Shown: in pieces, positions 8,078-17,470 of the stretch
Numbering within the stretch: the stretch's first letter is position 1
Layout: every line of letters starts with the position of its first letter
From: Rhodocyclaceae bacterium
GTDB taxonomy: Bacteria; Pseudomonadota; Gammaproteobacteria; Burkholderiales; Usitatibacteraceae
Direction of reading: 5' to 3'
Assembly (NCBI GenBank): GCA_020247545.1
Contig: JADCIX010000011.1
Span: 106,596 to 170,595 of the forward strand
Length of the DNA: 64,000 bases
Translations under genes and position numbers: made by a program
The notes under the pieces: generated by a model
Seen by the model: the letters and a program-made list of their open reading frames with translations, nothing else
What the model was told of the DNA's origin: nothing
Databases searched by the model: none

Positions 8078-8313
8078 TCAAAACTAAACAGCAGCTACTC
8101 GACGCCGTGCCCGTTCAAACCATGGAAGGTGGGACGCGTTATGTCCGCATTAACGACATCCCGGAGCCTTGGCGTGCGCAAGCGCAAAACGAAATCCGTG
8201 GATGCGCCTGTCCCGTCGTCGAAGGTCAAGGGCCGCTCTATTACGTCCGTGACTTTGAGGATTGGGTCGGAGGCCGCTGGTGGGGAATGTCGGGGCCGAA
8301 AGGATTGAAGTAA
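8074..8313 (+). CDS. 79-residue protein of unknown function
   Basis: A small soluble protein (MIKTKQQLLDAVPVQTMEGG...) with a Trp-rich end (FEDWVGGRWWGMSGPKGLK) and two close Cys (GCACPV). A good GAAGGA site precedes the ATG. I do not recognise the family. It lies between the two phosphoesterase genes of the cassette and overlaps the 34-codon frame by 4 bases, so it probably belongs to the same functional unit. Confidence 0.65.
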   Translation: MIKTKQQLLDAVPVQTMEGGTRYVRINDIPEPWRAQAQNEIRGCACPVVEGQGPLYYVRDFEDWVGGRWWGMSGPKGLK

Positions 8314-8432
8314 ACGTAGGCGGGCGGCGTGCGATGTGCGAATTGCGAAGCGCGCTGCCCGCATTGCCTGCCATGCAATGAACGACGTGATGCCGTTGGC
8401 AGGCACTAACAAAGGAAAAAGGAAAAGCAGAC

Positions 8433-9206
8433 ATGAAACTACATATCTTGAGCGATTTGCATAACGAGTTCTCCAAATTCGTGCCTCCGAAAACGGAGGC
8501 CGATGTGGTGGTGCTCGCCGGGGACATTGATAACCATCGCAGTGGTGTCTATTGGGCAGCGGCGACATTCGACAAGCCTGTCATCTACATCGCGGGTAAC
8601 CACGAGTACTACCATGACAACACCCAAACGCTTCCCGCAGAGCTGCGCGCCGCGGCGGAAGAGTCTGAAGTTCAGGTGCTAGATAACGACGTCACTGTCA
8701 TCAATGGCGTGCGCTTCATCGGTTCCACTCTCTGGACAGACTTCAAGTTGGGATCATCAAACGCCTGGGAAGTCGAGGAATCGAAATACGATGCCGCCAA
8801 CATGATGAACGATTTCAACCTCATCTCGTATGGTGGACGGAAGTTGTTGCCGCGCGACACGCAAGCCTTCTTTTCAGACGCGGTATCGTTTATCGAACGA
8901 GAGTTAGCCACACCCTTTGATGGCAAGACGGTGGTGGTCACACACCACGGGCCATCGCCCCGGAGTATTCATCAGCGTTATGCCGGTAATGCAATCAACC
9001 CGGCATTTTGCTCAGACTTGGAATACCTGATGACTGGGCCAACGGCACCAGCGCTTTGGATCCACGGGCATACGCATGTCGCCTTCGACTATGTGGTCAA
9101 TGGCTGCACGCGTGTGGTCGCCAATCCGCGTGGGTACACGAGTCGGCATGTTTCCGAAGGGCAGGAGAACGAGTTTTTTGAAGCGGGGCTCGTCCTGGAG
9201 ATTTAG
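8433..9206 (+). CDS. Calcineurin-like metallophosphoesterase 2
   Basis: A 257-residue cytoplasmic phosphoesterase. Motifs in order: SDLHNEF (DxH, residues 7-9), LAGDIDN, AGNHEYYHD, VVTHHGPSP and WIHGHTHV, a full set of two-metal ligands. It is distinct in sequence from phosphoesterase 1, so not a recent duplicate. It starts after a purine-rich AAAGGAAAAAGGAAAAG stretch and is the last gene of the AAA+/phosphoesterase cassette. Annotations of such proteins vary (serine/threonine phosphatase, Icc-like, nuclease); none can be chosen here. Confidence 0.82.
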   Translation: MKLHILSDLHNEFSKFVPPKTEADVVVLAGDIDNHRSGVYWAAATFDKPVIYIAGNHEYYHDNTQTLPAELRAAAEESEVQVLDNDVTVINGVRFIGSTLWTDFKLGSSNAWEVEESKYDAANMMNDFNLISYGGRKLLPRDTQAFFSDAVSFIERELATPFDGKTVVVTHHGPSPRSIHQRYAGNAINPAFCSDLEYLMTGPTAPALWIHGHTHVAFDYVVNGCTRVVANPRGYTSRHVSEGQENEFFEAGLVLEI

Positions 9207-9627
9207 GCACCGGGAAATGACGAGTGTCGATCTAGAGTTCGTTGAAAACTAGGCGAGATTTATCCCTGTCAAGCACTTGAGATTTTTACGCAGGGGAATA
9301 CTCATAGCGAGGCGGTAACGCAGCCGTTCAAAGCTCGCGTCTCTGCGAGTCGCGGGCTGCCCACCTCATAAGTGAAAGTTTGAGCGTTGTTATCCGGTCC
9401 GTTGTCAGTTGCCTCATTCTGTGTATCGACAACCATGCCGCGGTCCGTAAATGCAAGCGCGCGGTGATGCCAATAGTATTCGAAGCATTCCTGAAGGAGA
9501 TGCCGTAGATGGGGAGTTCAACGGCTCCTTGCGCGACTTGTCGACGAGAATCGAATTACCCCCCCCTTCTTATCACGCGCACCGAGAACCCCATTTAACG
9601 GTTTCCTACCTTGCTGTTTTGGCAAGG
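9207..9627. other. Intergenic region with a hairpin after jetD
   Basis: About 420 bases between two convergent genes. A 6-bp hairpin CCTTGC-TGTTTTG-GCAAGG (9609-9627) directly follows the jetD stop, but there is no T-run on the minus strand. A forward 61-codon frame (9451-9636) is not convincing. This is a candidate place for a boundary between the phosphoesterase cassette and Wadjet, but I find no clear transposon end or duplication. Confidence 0.4.
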
Positions 9628-10845
9628 CTAATCTAGCACTAGCTCTGGCCAAGTGAGTACCAACGACTCCTGTTCGACCGCGACCCTATGATGCAGAACC
9701 CAACTACGGCTCTCCCCCCAATTGCGTCGCACGCAAATCTTTTCAATCGTGGCAACTTCGATATCAGTTAGAACGCGCCGTGCGGGTGTGAATGATTCAG
9801 ATAGAGGCTCGGGAAACACGGAATGCAGTTCAAGGCGGCGTCCGGCATCGTCGGCGCAGTCGGCAAGATGGTCAGCGATTCGAAAGCCTCCTGCATCTAT
9901 GTCTCCCCAATGAAAAATTCGTGTTTCTTTCGAAATTGAATTGAGGAGTAATCGGTAAACCCGCTTCCAGGAGGGGCTTGGCATTCCCCCAGTGTAGAGA
10001 AGGATTGTGCCAGGCGAATCCCTTCGCTTTGATACGAGTTCGTGGAAGGTCGTTAGGTTTTCAACCGTCAAAAGTGCAGTGACTCCGGCTGCACACGAGA
10101 ATTTTGTGATGCCCGACGGGGGGAACCCTAGGTACCCGGATTCGACTGAAACCATTCGTCCGTCAGCAGTGACTTCGACGGCGCCAGCGATAAGCAAGGT
10201 TGGTGGAAACTTTACGAGCCCGATCTCATTGAAAACGTCTTCTGGGTCCCTTGAAGGTGCTGCAACATCTCCTTGAACTAGGACATCAATGATTGGCGCG
10301 AGACGTTCGATGCGCTTACTGTCCCCGGAAAACTGGGCACTCAAGCGCCTAACGGGCATTTCAACCCGATTTTGCGAGGAACAGTGTTCGACGATTCTCA
10401 CCGCCTCATCCCAGACGCTTGCCTCCTCTGGGCCAGTAGCTCGTACTTTGGCGCCGCTTCGCCAGATCTCTAGCACACGTTTCAATACGGGATAAGCTGT
10501 CTCCCTCCCCGCGAAGAGATCAGCCGCCAAAGCGACAGATTGCCAACGAGGAACGATTCCGAGGAAGTGCGCGAGCACAGATCCGTCGGTCAACACGATC
10601 CTGTGAATATGATTCGCGTCACCTGCTGCACGCTCCCATTCGATTTTGATAGCACCTGCCCTTTGTGCAAGTTGCAAGTCCCCATGGCAAGATTGTTTGT
10701 CAGCGTGCGTTTCGATTCGCGCATAGCGTGGAAGTGATTCATTCGAAAACCTTATCGCGACTACCCGCTCTGCGCTTCTATTCCCAAACGCATTTTCGGC
10801 CCTTTGCAAAAGCTTTTTCAGCGCTTCAGCGGCCACTATATTCAT
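9628..10845 (-). CDS. jetD: Wadjet JetD, Toprim-containing DNA nuclease subunit
   Basis: A 405-residue protein of the DUF3322/DUF2220 family. The C-terminal Toprim-like part shows the catalytic acid in TVENLTTFH and the DxD in FHWGDIDAGGF, as in topoisomerase VI A-like JetD. In Wadjet it cleaves circular plasmid DNA after loop extrusion by the JetABC complex. The start overlaps the jetC stop by 4 bases. Fourth and last gene of the jetABCD operon, which runs leftward. Confidence 0.9.
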   Translation of the reverse strand: MNIVAAEALKKLLQRAENAFGNRSAERVVAIRFSNESLPRYARIETHADKQSCHGDLQLAQRAGAIKIEWERAAGDANHIHRIVLTDGSVLAHFLGIVPRWQSVALAADLFAGRETAYPVLKRVLEIWRSGAKVRATGPEEASVWDEAVRIVEHCSSQNRVEMPVRRLSAQFSGDSKRIERLAPIIDVLVQGDVAAPSRDPEDVFNEIGLVKFPPTLLIAGAVEVTADGRMVSVESGYLGFPPSGITKFSCAAGVTALLTVENLTTFHELVSKRRDSPGTILLYTGGMPSPSWKRVYRLLLNSISKETRIFHWGDIDAGGFRIADHLADCADDAGRRLELHSVFPEPLSESFTPARRVLTDIEVATIEKICVRRNWGESRSWVLHHRVAVEQESLVLTWPELVLD

Positions 10846-13800
10846 GCTGCGCTACTGAGTTTTTCTGCCAGCAGCGCTACCAGATGCGGATTGCGGCTTG
10901 GCATGTCACTTTCGAAGAGGGACCTGGCGCTCGCCTTGACGATTACTTCTGTCGTAAAGACTTCTGTTCCGAATCGATCCAGATCATAGTAGGAGTCAAG
11001 CACCGGAACTAATTTGCCAACATCAGCGTCGGGAGCAGCCATCACTAGTTGCAGCCCTAAGGAGCGTAAAAACTGGGCTGTAACATAGGCGTTTTGTGCA
11101 TCAAATCCGTGAAACGCCTCGTCGATGATCATTAGTGCAGCGCCGTCGTGAGGCTCACCAGATTTCACGCGGTATGCATTTGCGAGCGACGCACCAGCAA
11201 TTACGTAGAAGGGCACTAGGTGCTCGCCATTAGAACCGACCCCAAGTCGCTTACTCAGCGAATCAACTTTCTTGTCCCCGACGCGAATTTCCAAGTCGAA
11301 ATTGAACAGTAGTCGATAGTCCTCAAGCGGATTATTCGCCTTATCAAGCCCAGTTTCGCAGGCCTCTAGGAATGCCACTAGCTTCTTTTGGACATCATCG
11401 GCTGCCTCGAATAGAGGCAATGTACCTGCCTCAACAAACGCGCTGCTCTGAATCAGATCGTACAGGGGCTTGTGGGCAACCGAAGGAGTTGCAACAAACC
11501 GATATTTTTCTCCGCCCGTGAATTCAGGACACGCACGAAGAATTCGGTTCAGGTCATCGATATCATGTTCTACGCGCTTGATCGCCTCACGCATACGAAA
11601 CGCGACGTCCGCTCGAAATGATTGATTAGCGGCTTCGCGAGCCTGCGCCGCTTCGCTTTCGTATTGAACAAGAGTCGAAGCCATCAGCTTGGCTACGTGC
11701 GTCTGCACCCATGCCGCCGCCTTCCGCCAATCACCGCGCTCCTCGACTAGGCTGATAGACATTTCATTAATAAACGCTGCAAACTCGGCCCTCGCCGCAG
11801 CTTCCGCATTGACGATTCTCGCGTCGGCGCCTTTGAATTCGCGGTCAAGGTAAATCAACGCAGCGGCGGGACCTTCGCTGTGACTTATCCGCAATACCTT
11901 GTCGTAACTTGTCCTCGCGGTTTCTGCGTCATAGTCAACATCTATTGTCGCAGCTTCGTATTCTGTTCGAAGGCTCAAAAGTCGGGCTTGACCCGCTTGA
12001 AGATTTGCTTTGGTTGCGTGTAGAGCACCTGTTTTTGTGCCTCGCTTTTCGGTTAATTCACGAACAGCCTGATCCATAACTTTAATAGCGCCCTCGGCTT
12101 CGTCGGCACGTCTCTGCAGTTCTCTGAGATGTTCGGGCATGTCCAGTTCAGCAGGGTCGATCGTGTCGTCTAAAGACTGCTGCGCGATGCGTAGATCGGA
12201 ATACGCCAATTGAATGCGATCAAGCTCTACTTCCCGCACGACTCTACTCACGCGTTCGTAAGCATCGGTGACGAATTGAAGCAGTTCCTGTGCCTCTTTG
12301 TCTGCGCGTGTTGCAGCGATGACTTCGTCCCTGAGTACCTGCCGTTCGACTTGGGAAATCCTTGCGCCGAGTACCCAATCGGAAGTTGAAACGAGCCGGA
12401 GTCTGCGAGTACCGCCGTTCGCGCTCAACATGCCGTCTCGGGTCAACGCGCGGTCAAATTGCTCCAGTTCTGCTTCGGTATCCACCTGCCGCATCTGCCC
12501 CATCAGCCGGCGAAGATATGTAAGTGCGGTTTCATTCTCCCCTTCGAGCAAGGCGGCTACTGCCAATTTGTCGTAGCTCTTGCTGATTTCGTTTCGGACG
12601 TGTGCGGGCTGGACAATTGTCACGTCGTAAAGTGGACGTTGGGCGTTGCGCAGAATTCGAACAGCATCTCTTTCACGTCCGGGATCGACTACCAAGGCGT
12701 GCCGATTTCGCCCTAGAAAAGATTCAATTGCGCCCTGCCATGCCAAATCCTTGACCGTGACTAGACTGCCGACCGTCCTGCAATCGATACCATCCTTCCT
12801 GAACATCGCTATCGCGTTCGCGACGTCCCCCGAGTCCTGCAATCGTATACCTTTGTCGGCTGCACGGGCGCGCTCTGCCGCATTGACTAGCGTTGTTTTG
12901 CTTGCAGCTGCCACCGCCTCGCACTGGGTTCGAAACGCCTCAAGCAAAACTCCAGCTCGTTTTAGGGCGGTGATCGCCTCAGGAAACGCGTCAGCAGCAG
13001 GACAAGCTCCGCGGGCAGCGATCGCTTCCCATTGCGTCGCCATTCGTTTTATCTCTTGTTGCATGCCAGCGTCTGACGTACTGAGCTGTGAGTGCGCTAC
13101 CGCCAAGGCCTCGCGGATGTCCAACGCCATCCTGTCAACTGTACGGCGCACATTGCTGACGTTTGTCTGTCGTGCGGCTCTGAGTTGCCGCGCGTGCTCC
13201 GGATTTTGTGAGGCTGGATCCGCTTGATATGCAATCAGCAAATTTTGATGATTCGCTCGTAGCCCTTCCTGTTCTTGCAACAGAACTTCGATTTCCGTGC
13301 GAAGGGCGCTAATCTCAATCGTGAGGTCTTGCTCCTTCAATTGCAGCTGCCCAACGGCTTCATCCTCAGACTCGACCTTAAGCAGGAGTCGGACTGCATT
13401 CGAAACAGCGCGCGTGCGGTATTGCGTCGCTACACCGCTAAAGCGTTTGTCGATGTCAGTGAGCCTGGCGATTTGCTGTTTCACCTCTTCGATTTGGCGC
13501 ACGAGTGCACGAACGGTTTTTATATGCTTGAGTGTTCCCTGCTTATCGATTGGCTGAGCATCAACCAAGTAACCTCGGAGGTAGTCATTTACGCTTACAA
13601 CACCTTTTAGACGGAGACTCTGGGCCAGCGCGCGTAAGAACTTGTCTCGGTCGATCGTCCGCCCCTTATGTTGCAACGAATGAAGCAGTTCATTTAGATA
13701 AGTTTCTGGTTTCGCGGTAAGCGTTGGCGTACGACCTACCCCCTTAGAAAGTCTTCTTACCAGCGCATCAAACGTTGGCCAGTCGAGCGGCGCTTTACCA

Positions 13801-14261
13801 CCCTCATCAAGTTCTCCAAGGTGATCTTCCAGGGTAAGACGGACGCCCGGCAAAATGTAGAGGCCAAGCGTTCGGTGCTGTTTTTCTGCGGCAGTTGAGT
13901 GGATGCACACACCAGCACTCACGACGTCATTTTCTGTTTCCCCCTCGAATACGAGACTAATGTATGAGATTGCTTCCTCGCGCTTCCGCGCAATTACTCC
14001 TTGGTCACCCTCGCCCGAGCGCATCGTGCCAAGGGCGTAGTCTCTCACTGAGCGATGGTCCTTATGCACAGACTGCGCATTGAAATGCATGTGGTTACCA
14101 TGTGCACCTACCAAGGCGATCTGCACAGCGTCGGCGAGGCTCGTTTTGCCCGCGCCATTGGGACCTAAGAAGGCCGTTCCCCCTTGACGTAAGTTGAACG
14201 ATTCATAGTCCCAGAAGGAGAACTGCACAAGATGCATAGTGCTAAGCGTCTTCACGAGCAT
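10842..14261 (-). CDS. jetC: Wadjet JetC, SMC-like (MukB-type) ATPase
   Basis: A 1139-residue SMC-like motor. Walker A FLGPNGAGKT lies at residues 31-40, long coiled-coil regions fill the middle, and the C-terminal end has the signature-like LGVGSNGEH and Walker B LMIIDEAFHGFD. In Wadjet two JetC chains with JetA and JetB form the loop-extruding complex that senses small circular DNA. It overlaps jetB by 20 bases; a second in-frame ATG at 14237 would remove the overlap. Length fits the family. Confidence 0.92.
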   Translation of the reverse strand: MLVKTLSTMHLVQFSFWDYESFNLRQGGTAFLGPNGAGKTSLADAVQIALVGAHGNHMHFNAQSVHKDHRSVRDYALGTMRSGEGDQGVIARKREEAISYISLVFEGETENDVVSAGVCIHSTAAEKQHRTLGLYILPGVRLTLEDHLGELDEGGKAPLDWPTFDALVRRLSKGVGRTPTLTAKPETYLNELLHSLQHKGRTIDRDKFLRALAQSLRLKGVVSVNDYLRGYLVDAQPIDKQGTLKHIKTVRALVRQIEEVKQQIARLTDIDKRFSGVATQYRTRAVSNAVRLLLKVESEDEAVGQLQLKEQDLTIEISALRTEIEVLLQEQEGLRANHQNLLIAYQADPASQNPEHARQLRAARQTNVSNVRRTVDRMALDIREALAVAHSQLSTSDAGMQQEIKRMATQWEAIAARGACPAADAFPEAITALKRAGVLLEAFRTQCEAVAAASKTTLVNAAERARAADKGIRLQDSGDVANAIAMFRKDGIDCRTVGSLVTVKDLAWQGAIESFLGRNRHALVVDPGRERDAVRILRNAQRPLYDVTIVQPAHVRNEISKSYDKLAVAALLEGENETALTYLRRLMGQMRQVDTEAELEQFDRALTRDGMLSANGGTRRLRLVSTSDWVLGARISQVERQVLRDEVIAATRADKEAQELLQFVTDAYERVSRVVREVELDRIQLAYSDLRIAQQSLDDTIDPAELDMPEHLRELQRRADEAEGAIKVMDQAVRELTEKRGTKTGALHATKANLQAGQARLLSLRTEYEAATIDVDYDAETARTSYDKVLRISHSEGPAAALIYLDREFKGADARIVNAEAAARAEFAAFINEMSISLVEERGDWRKAAAWVQTHVAKLMASTLVQYESEAAQAREAANQSFRADVAFRMREAIKRVEHDIDDLNRILRACPEFTGGEKYRFVATPSVAHKPLYDLIQSSAFVEAGTLPLFEAADDVQKKLVAFLEACETGLDKANNPLEDYRLLFNFDLEIRVGDKKVDSLSKRLGVGSNGEHLVPFYVIAGASLANAYRVKSGEPHDGAALMIIDEAFHGFDAQNAYVTAQFLRSLGLQLVMAAPDADVGKLVPVLDSYYDLDRFGTEVFTTEVIVKASARSLFESDMPSRNPHLVALLAEKLSSAA

Positions 14262-14901
14262 CCTCCTTTCTGTCGCTGCCCGCTTTAGCTGCTGGCTGAC
14301 TTGTCACCAATGCAGATTTGAGATTTGCGCCGAACCTATTGACTGCATTTTCACTAAGTACCTCAGCAATACCGGGAAGAATGGCAATTGCAAAAGGCTG
14401 TGGATCACCTTCTGGCGCGTCAATGAGCCGAGCAAGCCCACATCGTGATGCGACTTTCAAGAGCCCCTTCAAGAGGTTTTGATTCTTAGCCTCCAGCGGA
14501 CGACCCGTCATCGAGCGGAATGTCTCAACAAGCTCCTCAATGCTGACTACAGCGTCTCCTTCATCGGTGAGATCGCCTGCACTTCCCCGCAGATGGTATA
14601 GCTGCCGGAGCACGAGCAAAAAAAGTGTGTCCTGCGTATCCAGCGCCGTGTGCTTAACCGCCTCGGGTATCACGTAGCAAAACTCTAGTCGATCATTGAA
14701 GCCCATCCTTAGGCCAAGTAGCTCGACTGCCTCTTCGAAATCACGGCGGTGTCCAGAGATGATTCGAAAAGCCGTTGCCTGTTGTTGAAAGCGCGAATAG
14801 AGACACTGTTGGATGACCAACTGATATAGCGCTTGCTTGAAGTCATCGACTTCGTAGATGCCATTTGACGCCTCGGCGATTGATCTCCAATTACGTGGCA
14901 T
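14242..14901 (-). CDS. jetB: Wadjet JetB (DUF4194), KITE/MukE-like subunit
   Basis: A 219-residue winged-helix subunit, the counterpart of MukE/ScpB, that bridges JetA and JetC. The order and overlaps with jetA (11 bases) and jetC (20 bases) and the segment QALYQLVIQQCLYSRFQQ with a following EEAVELLGLRM fit the DUF4194 family. Its C-terminus is charged (KAGSDRKEDAREDA). Alone the call would be moderate; the operon context makes it strong. Confidence 0.88.
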   Translation of the reverse strand: MPRNWRSIAEASNGIYEVDDFKQALYQLVIQQCLYSRFQQQATAFRIISGHRRDFEEAVELLGLRMGFNDRLEFCYVIPEAVKHTALDTQDTLFLLVLRQLYHLRGSAGDLTDEGDAVVSIEELVETFRSMTGRPLEAKNQNLLKGLLKVASRCGLARLIDAPEGDPQPFAIAILPGIAEVLSENAVNRFGANLKSALVTSQPAAKAGSDRKEDAREDA

Positions 14902-16327
14902 CTGGCTCCCTCCAAGTAACTTCGAAGTTTGGAACGTTAAAAAACTGTGAATCGACCCTGCTACCGGGCTTCATGGCCATGTCGAACCCCAGCCTACGAA
15001 GCAGCGGATTGCGCTGAATAGCGCCGCGATTTCGGCTGCTCATCCCTGCCAGCCGCATCAGCACAAGAAACGAAACGGCATCTGAGACAGTGCCCACGGG
15101 AAGGAGCTCGGCGGGCGCGGTGTGACCGGGAGATAGAAATTTGCTGATATAGCGACGCACCGCCGCCGGCGTTGTATCGCGGTTTTCGATCATCGCCTTT
15201 CTCAGTAGATGAATCGCTTTTTCGTTAGGCGTCATCTCGCGCTTTTGTAACGCTGTGCGCTTAGGCGAGGACGGAATCTCCACAGGAAGCCTGAGTCGGT
15301 TATCGCCGATCAAAGCTGTAGGCGTAAGAAGACGCGCCTCTATAGGATGCGCCTGACTTTCAGCTTTCAGCACTGCGTGTACGCTGTCGGCCAGCACTTC
15401 TTCAATTCGTTCTGATGCCTTCAACCGATACCCAAGATAGGCTACCGCGCGGCGTGTCGCGGCATCCATCACACGGTCCATTCTTTCAAGAAACTTTTCG
15501 ACATCCAGCAGACGGCGAAACCGTTGAACATCCCTCTCCAGCAACTCTTCCTCTTCACCCGGGCAGTTACCCGGTAACTCCGCGTACCCCTGAAGAAGCG
15601 CAATACGGTCTGGCCCGTCAATTGAGACAGCGTTAACGAGCTCGATAATCTCGTATCGCAGTCGTAGCGGGTGGTTTTCCGTTCGGAGTTGTTTGAAGTC
15701 GCGAACATATAGTTCGCTAATGTGTTCACTGAAGAAACGCCTGACGAATACCGGCGTGTCGTTTTCCTGCGTTAACTCTTTCATCAAATCACGAACGCGA
15801 AGCGTCGTCGTGTTCAACGAATTGATGAGGCGCACACAAAGCTGAGCTGCGCTGACAAAGCCACCTGCTTGCCCCCTTGGATCCTTAGACACGCTCTTCA
15901 GCTGGTTGTAGACCAGGAGCACGTTACCGCCGAAGAGTTGAGGCCCCTCTGTGACGAATTGTTGAACCGTGTCAAAGAACCGCGCAACGACTGGCCGCAT
16001 GCTTACAAAACGCCGGAGGCCGACCTTTTCTTCCGTGAGCCAGCCGGTTTCAACCAACCTCGCAAGCAATTGGTTTGCCTGGTTGACTAGTGGGGTCGCC
16101 ACGTTAGGTGACCCCTCCTCGGACTCATCTTCCCATCCCGCATCCAAGAGGAACCGCTCTATTTCCTTAACCACCTGCTCATGAAGGTAGCCATCCGCAA
16201 ACGGGGGAACAGAATCCGGTCCAAAGTAGCGGTCAAACAGGCGCACGAGCAAATCCCACGCGCGTCGGCTATTTCGCCCAGTCAGCGCGCCAAAAAGTCC
16301 GTTCGGAATTCGATCAAAGAGATTCAT
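14891..16327 (-). CDS. jetA: Wadjet JetA (DUF3375), kleisin/MukF-like subunit
   Basis: A 478-residue subunit, the kleisin-like counterpart of MukF. It begins MNLFDRIPNGLFGALTGRNSR and includes the segment LFGGNVLLVYNQLKSV typical of the JetA N-terminal winged-helix part. First gene of jetABCD. Its promoter lies in the 76-base gap to the divergent WYL regulator, which holds the repeat operator described below. Confidence 0.88.
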   Translation of the reverse strand: MNLFDRIPNGLFGALTGRNSRRAWDLLVRLFDRYFGPDSVPPFADGYLHEQVVKEIERFLLDAGWEDESEEGSPNVATPLVNQANQLLARLVETGWLTEEKVGLRRFVSMRPVVARFFDTVQQFVTEGPQLFGGNVLLVYNQLKSVSKDPRGQAGGFVSAAQLCVRLINSLNTTTLRVRDLMKELTQENDTPVFVRRFFSEHISELYVRDFKQLRTENHPLRLRYEIIELVNAVSIDGPDRIALLQGYAELPGNCPGEEEELLERDVQRFRRLLDVEKFLERMDRVMDAATRRAVAYLGYRLKASERIEEVLADSVHAVLKAESQAHPIEARLLTPTALIGDNRLRLPVEIPSSPKRTALQKREMTPNEKAIHLLRKAMIENRDTTPAAVRRYISKFLSPGHTAPAELLPVGTVSDAVSFLVLMRLAGMSSRNRGAIQRNPLLRRLGFDMAMKPGSRVDSQFFNVPNFEVTWREPDAT

Positions 16328-16343
16328 TGTTAGCCTTTACGGC

Positions 16344-16388
16344 AATTTATACTGTAAGCTAATTTATATTGCAAGCTAAATTTGCTTG
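16344..16388. promoter_or_regulatory. Direct-repeat operator between jetA and the WYL regulator
   Basis: Two adjacent 17-bp direct repeats, AATTTATACTGTAAGCT (16344-16360) and AATTTATATTGCAAGCT (16361-16377), differ at two positions. A perfect inverted repeat CAAGC-N7-GCTTG overlaps the second copy (16372-16388). The whole gap is AT-rich and must hold both divergent promoters, so these are likely binding sites of the WYL protein. Confidence 0.55.
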
Positions 16389-16403
16389 TGCGATAGTCGT
16401 TCT

Positions 16404-17225
16404 ATGATTTCTATATCAGACAGCTTGTCGAATCTCGAAACTGTGCTCGTTTGGGAAGGCGAGATCGACAACCAGCGAATCCGTGAGCTACTTGGGGTCA
16501 AATCCGTCTGGGCAAGTCGAGTATTGGGTGCGCTTGGAACCCGTCTGGGTGTGCGAGCCGCACGGGAAACGGCCCATGCTCCGCTCCGGCTGGTCACTCG
16601 GCAAGCCGAGCAAGAACATCGCCAGTCGCCGGACGACTATCTCCGCATTGCTTCCAGAGCAAGCGAATCGACGGAGCGCGAATCAATGCTCGAAGATGCG
16701 CGGCGCGATTTATCAGTTGTAGCTCCCGAGACCTTCGCTAAAGTAGTTCAAGCGATTCGTCAGGGAATTGGCTTAGAGATGACCTATAGGTCTATGAATC
16801 ATCCGACCGGCAGCGTGCGAGTTGTCTTCCCACATTCATTGGTCAGAGCGCCTCGACGATGGCACATGCGCGCTTGGTGTACCGAACGGAAGGATTTCAG
16901 GGATTTCACATTGGGCCGGGTGGGGCGGGTCTTGCCAGTTACCTCGGATGCGCCTTTTTCCAGATCTGACGACATTGACTGGAACGAGTTTGTCATGCTG
17001 ACTGTCATTGCACATCCCGAGCTCAACAATGATCAGCGAGCGATGATCGCCGCTGAGTACTTTCCAGGCGCTAGCGCGCGACAGCTAAAGGTTCGGCGTT
17101 GCCTTGCCGGCTACATCATCCAGGATCTTCGCCTTGCTACTGACGCTATTAAACAAAAGCCCCCCGAGTATCAATTGCTTGTGAGTAACGCGGACAAATT
17201 GGGCCGCGCTATTTGGAGTGACTAG
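16404..17225 (+). CDS. WYL-domain transcription regulator of the Wadjet operon
   Basis: A 273-residue predicted repressor. The N-terminal winged helix (TVLVWEGEIDNQRIRELLGVKSVWASRVLGAL is its start region) is followed by a WYL domain (IGLEMTYRSMNHP ... FPHSLVRAPRRWHMRAWC) and a WCX-like end. It resembles the BrxR/CapW regulators found beside BREX, CBASS and Wadjet systems. The frame is open to a TTG at 16386, but the ATG at 16404 is preferred. No clear ribosome site, so perhaps leaderless. Divergent from jetA. Confidence 0.82.
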   Translation: MISISDSLSNLETVLVWEGEIDNQRIRELLGVKSVWASRVLGALGTRLGVRAARETAHAPLRLVTRQAEQEHRQSPDDYLRIASRASESTERESMLEDARRDLSVVAPETFAKVVQAIRQGIGLEMTYRSMNHPTGSVRVVFPHSLVRAPRRWHMRAWCTERKDFRDFTLGRVGRVLPVTSDAPFSRSDDIDWNEFVMLTVIAHPELNNDQRAMIAAEYFPGASARQLKVRRCLAGYIIQDLRLATDAIKQKPPEYQLLVSNADKLGRAIWSD

Positions 17226-17470
17226 CTCAATTGTTTCTGGTCTTGCGAGGTTTATCTCACATTAGCCATTGCGGATCACTCGGTCGTCGTCCAGCATATT
17301 TTTGGGCCTAGGAGGCTCGCGCAGTAATTCGTACCCTAGCTTGGGCGCTTGTGTGACCGGAAAGTAAACAGGGTCTAAGCAAGACCATGCGGAGACCAGC
17401 CTTAGCGTAGTTGCTCTTTCGGTCGTAGGTTGGATCAACTCTCAGCGCAATTCGACATCGCCAGTGTTTT

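Noticed and set aside
9270..9300. CTTGAGATTT as possible left end of the Tn7-like element
   Set aside because: Only eight bases match the inverted end motif and no second copy lies 22 or 44 bases away.
9451..9636. 61-codon forward frame after phosphoesterase 2
   Set aside because: No ribosome site or domain; it enters the jetD stop region.
12646..13227. Forward frame of 193 codons opposite jetC
   Set aside because: Shadow of jetC; no family features.
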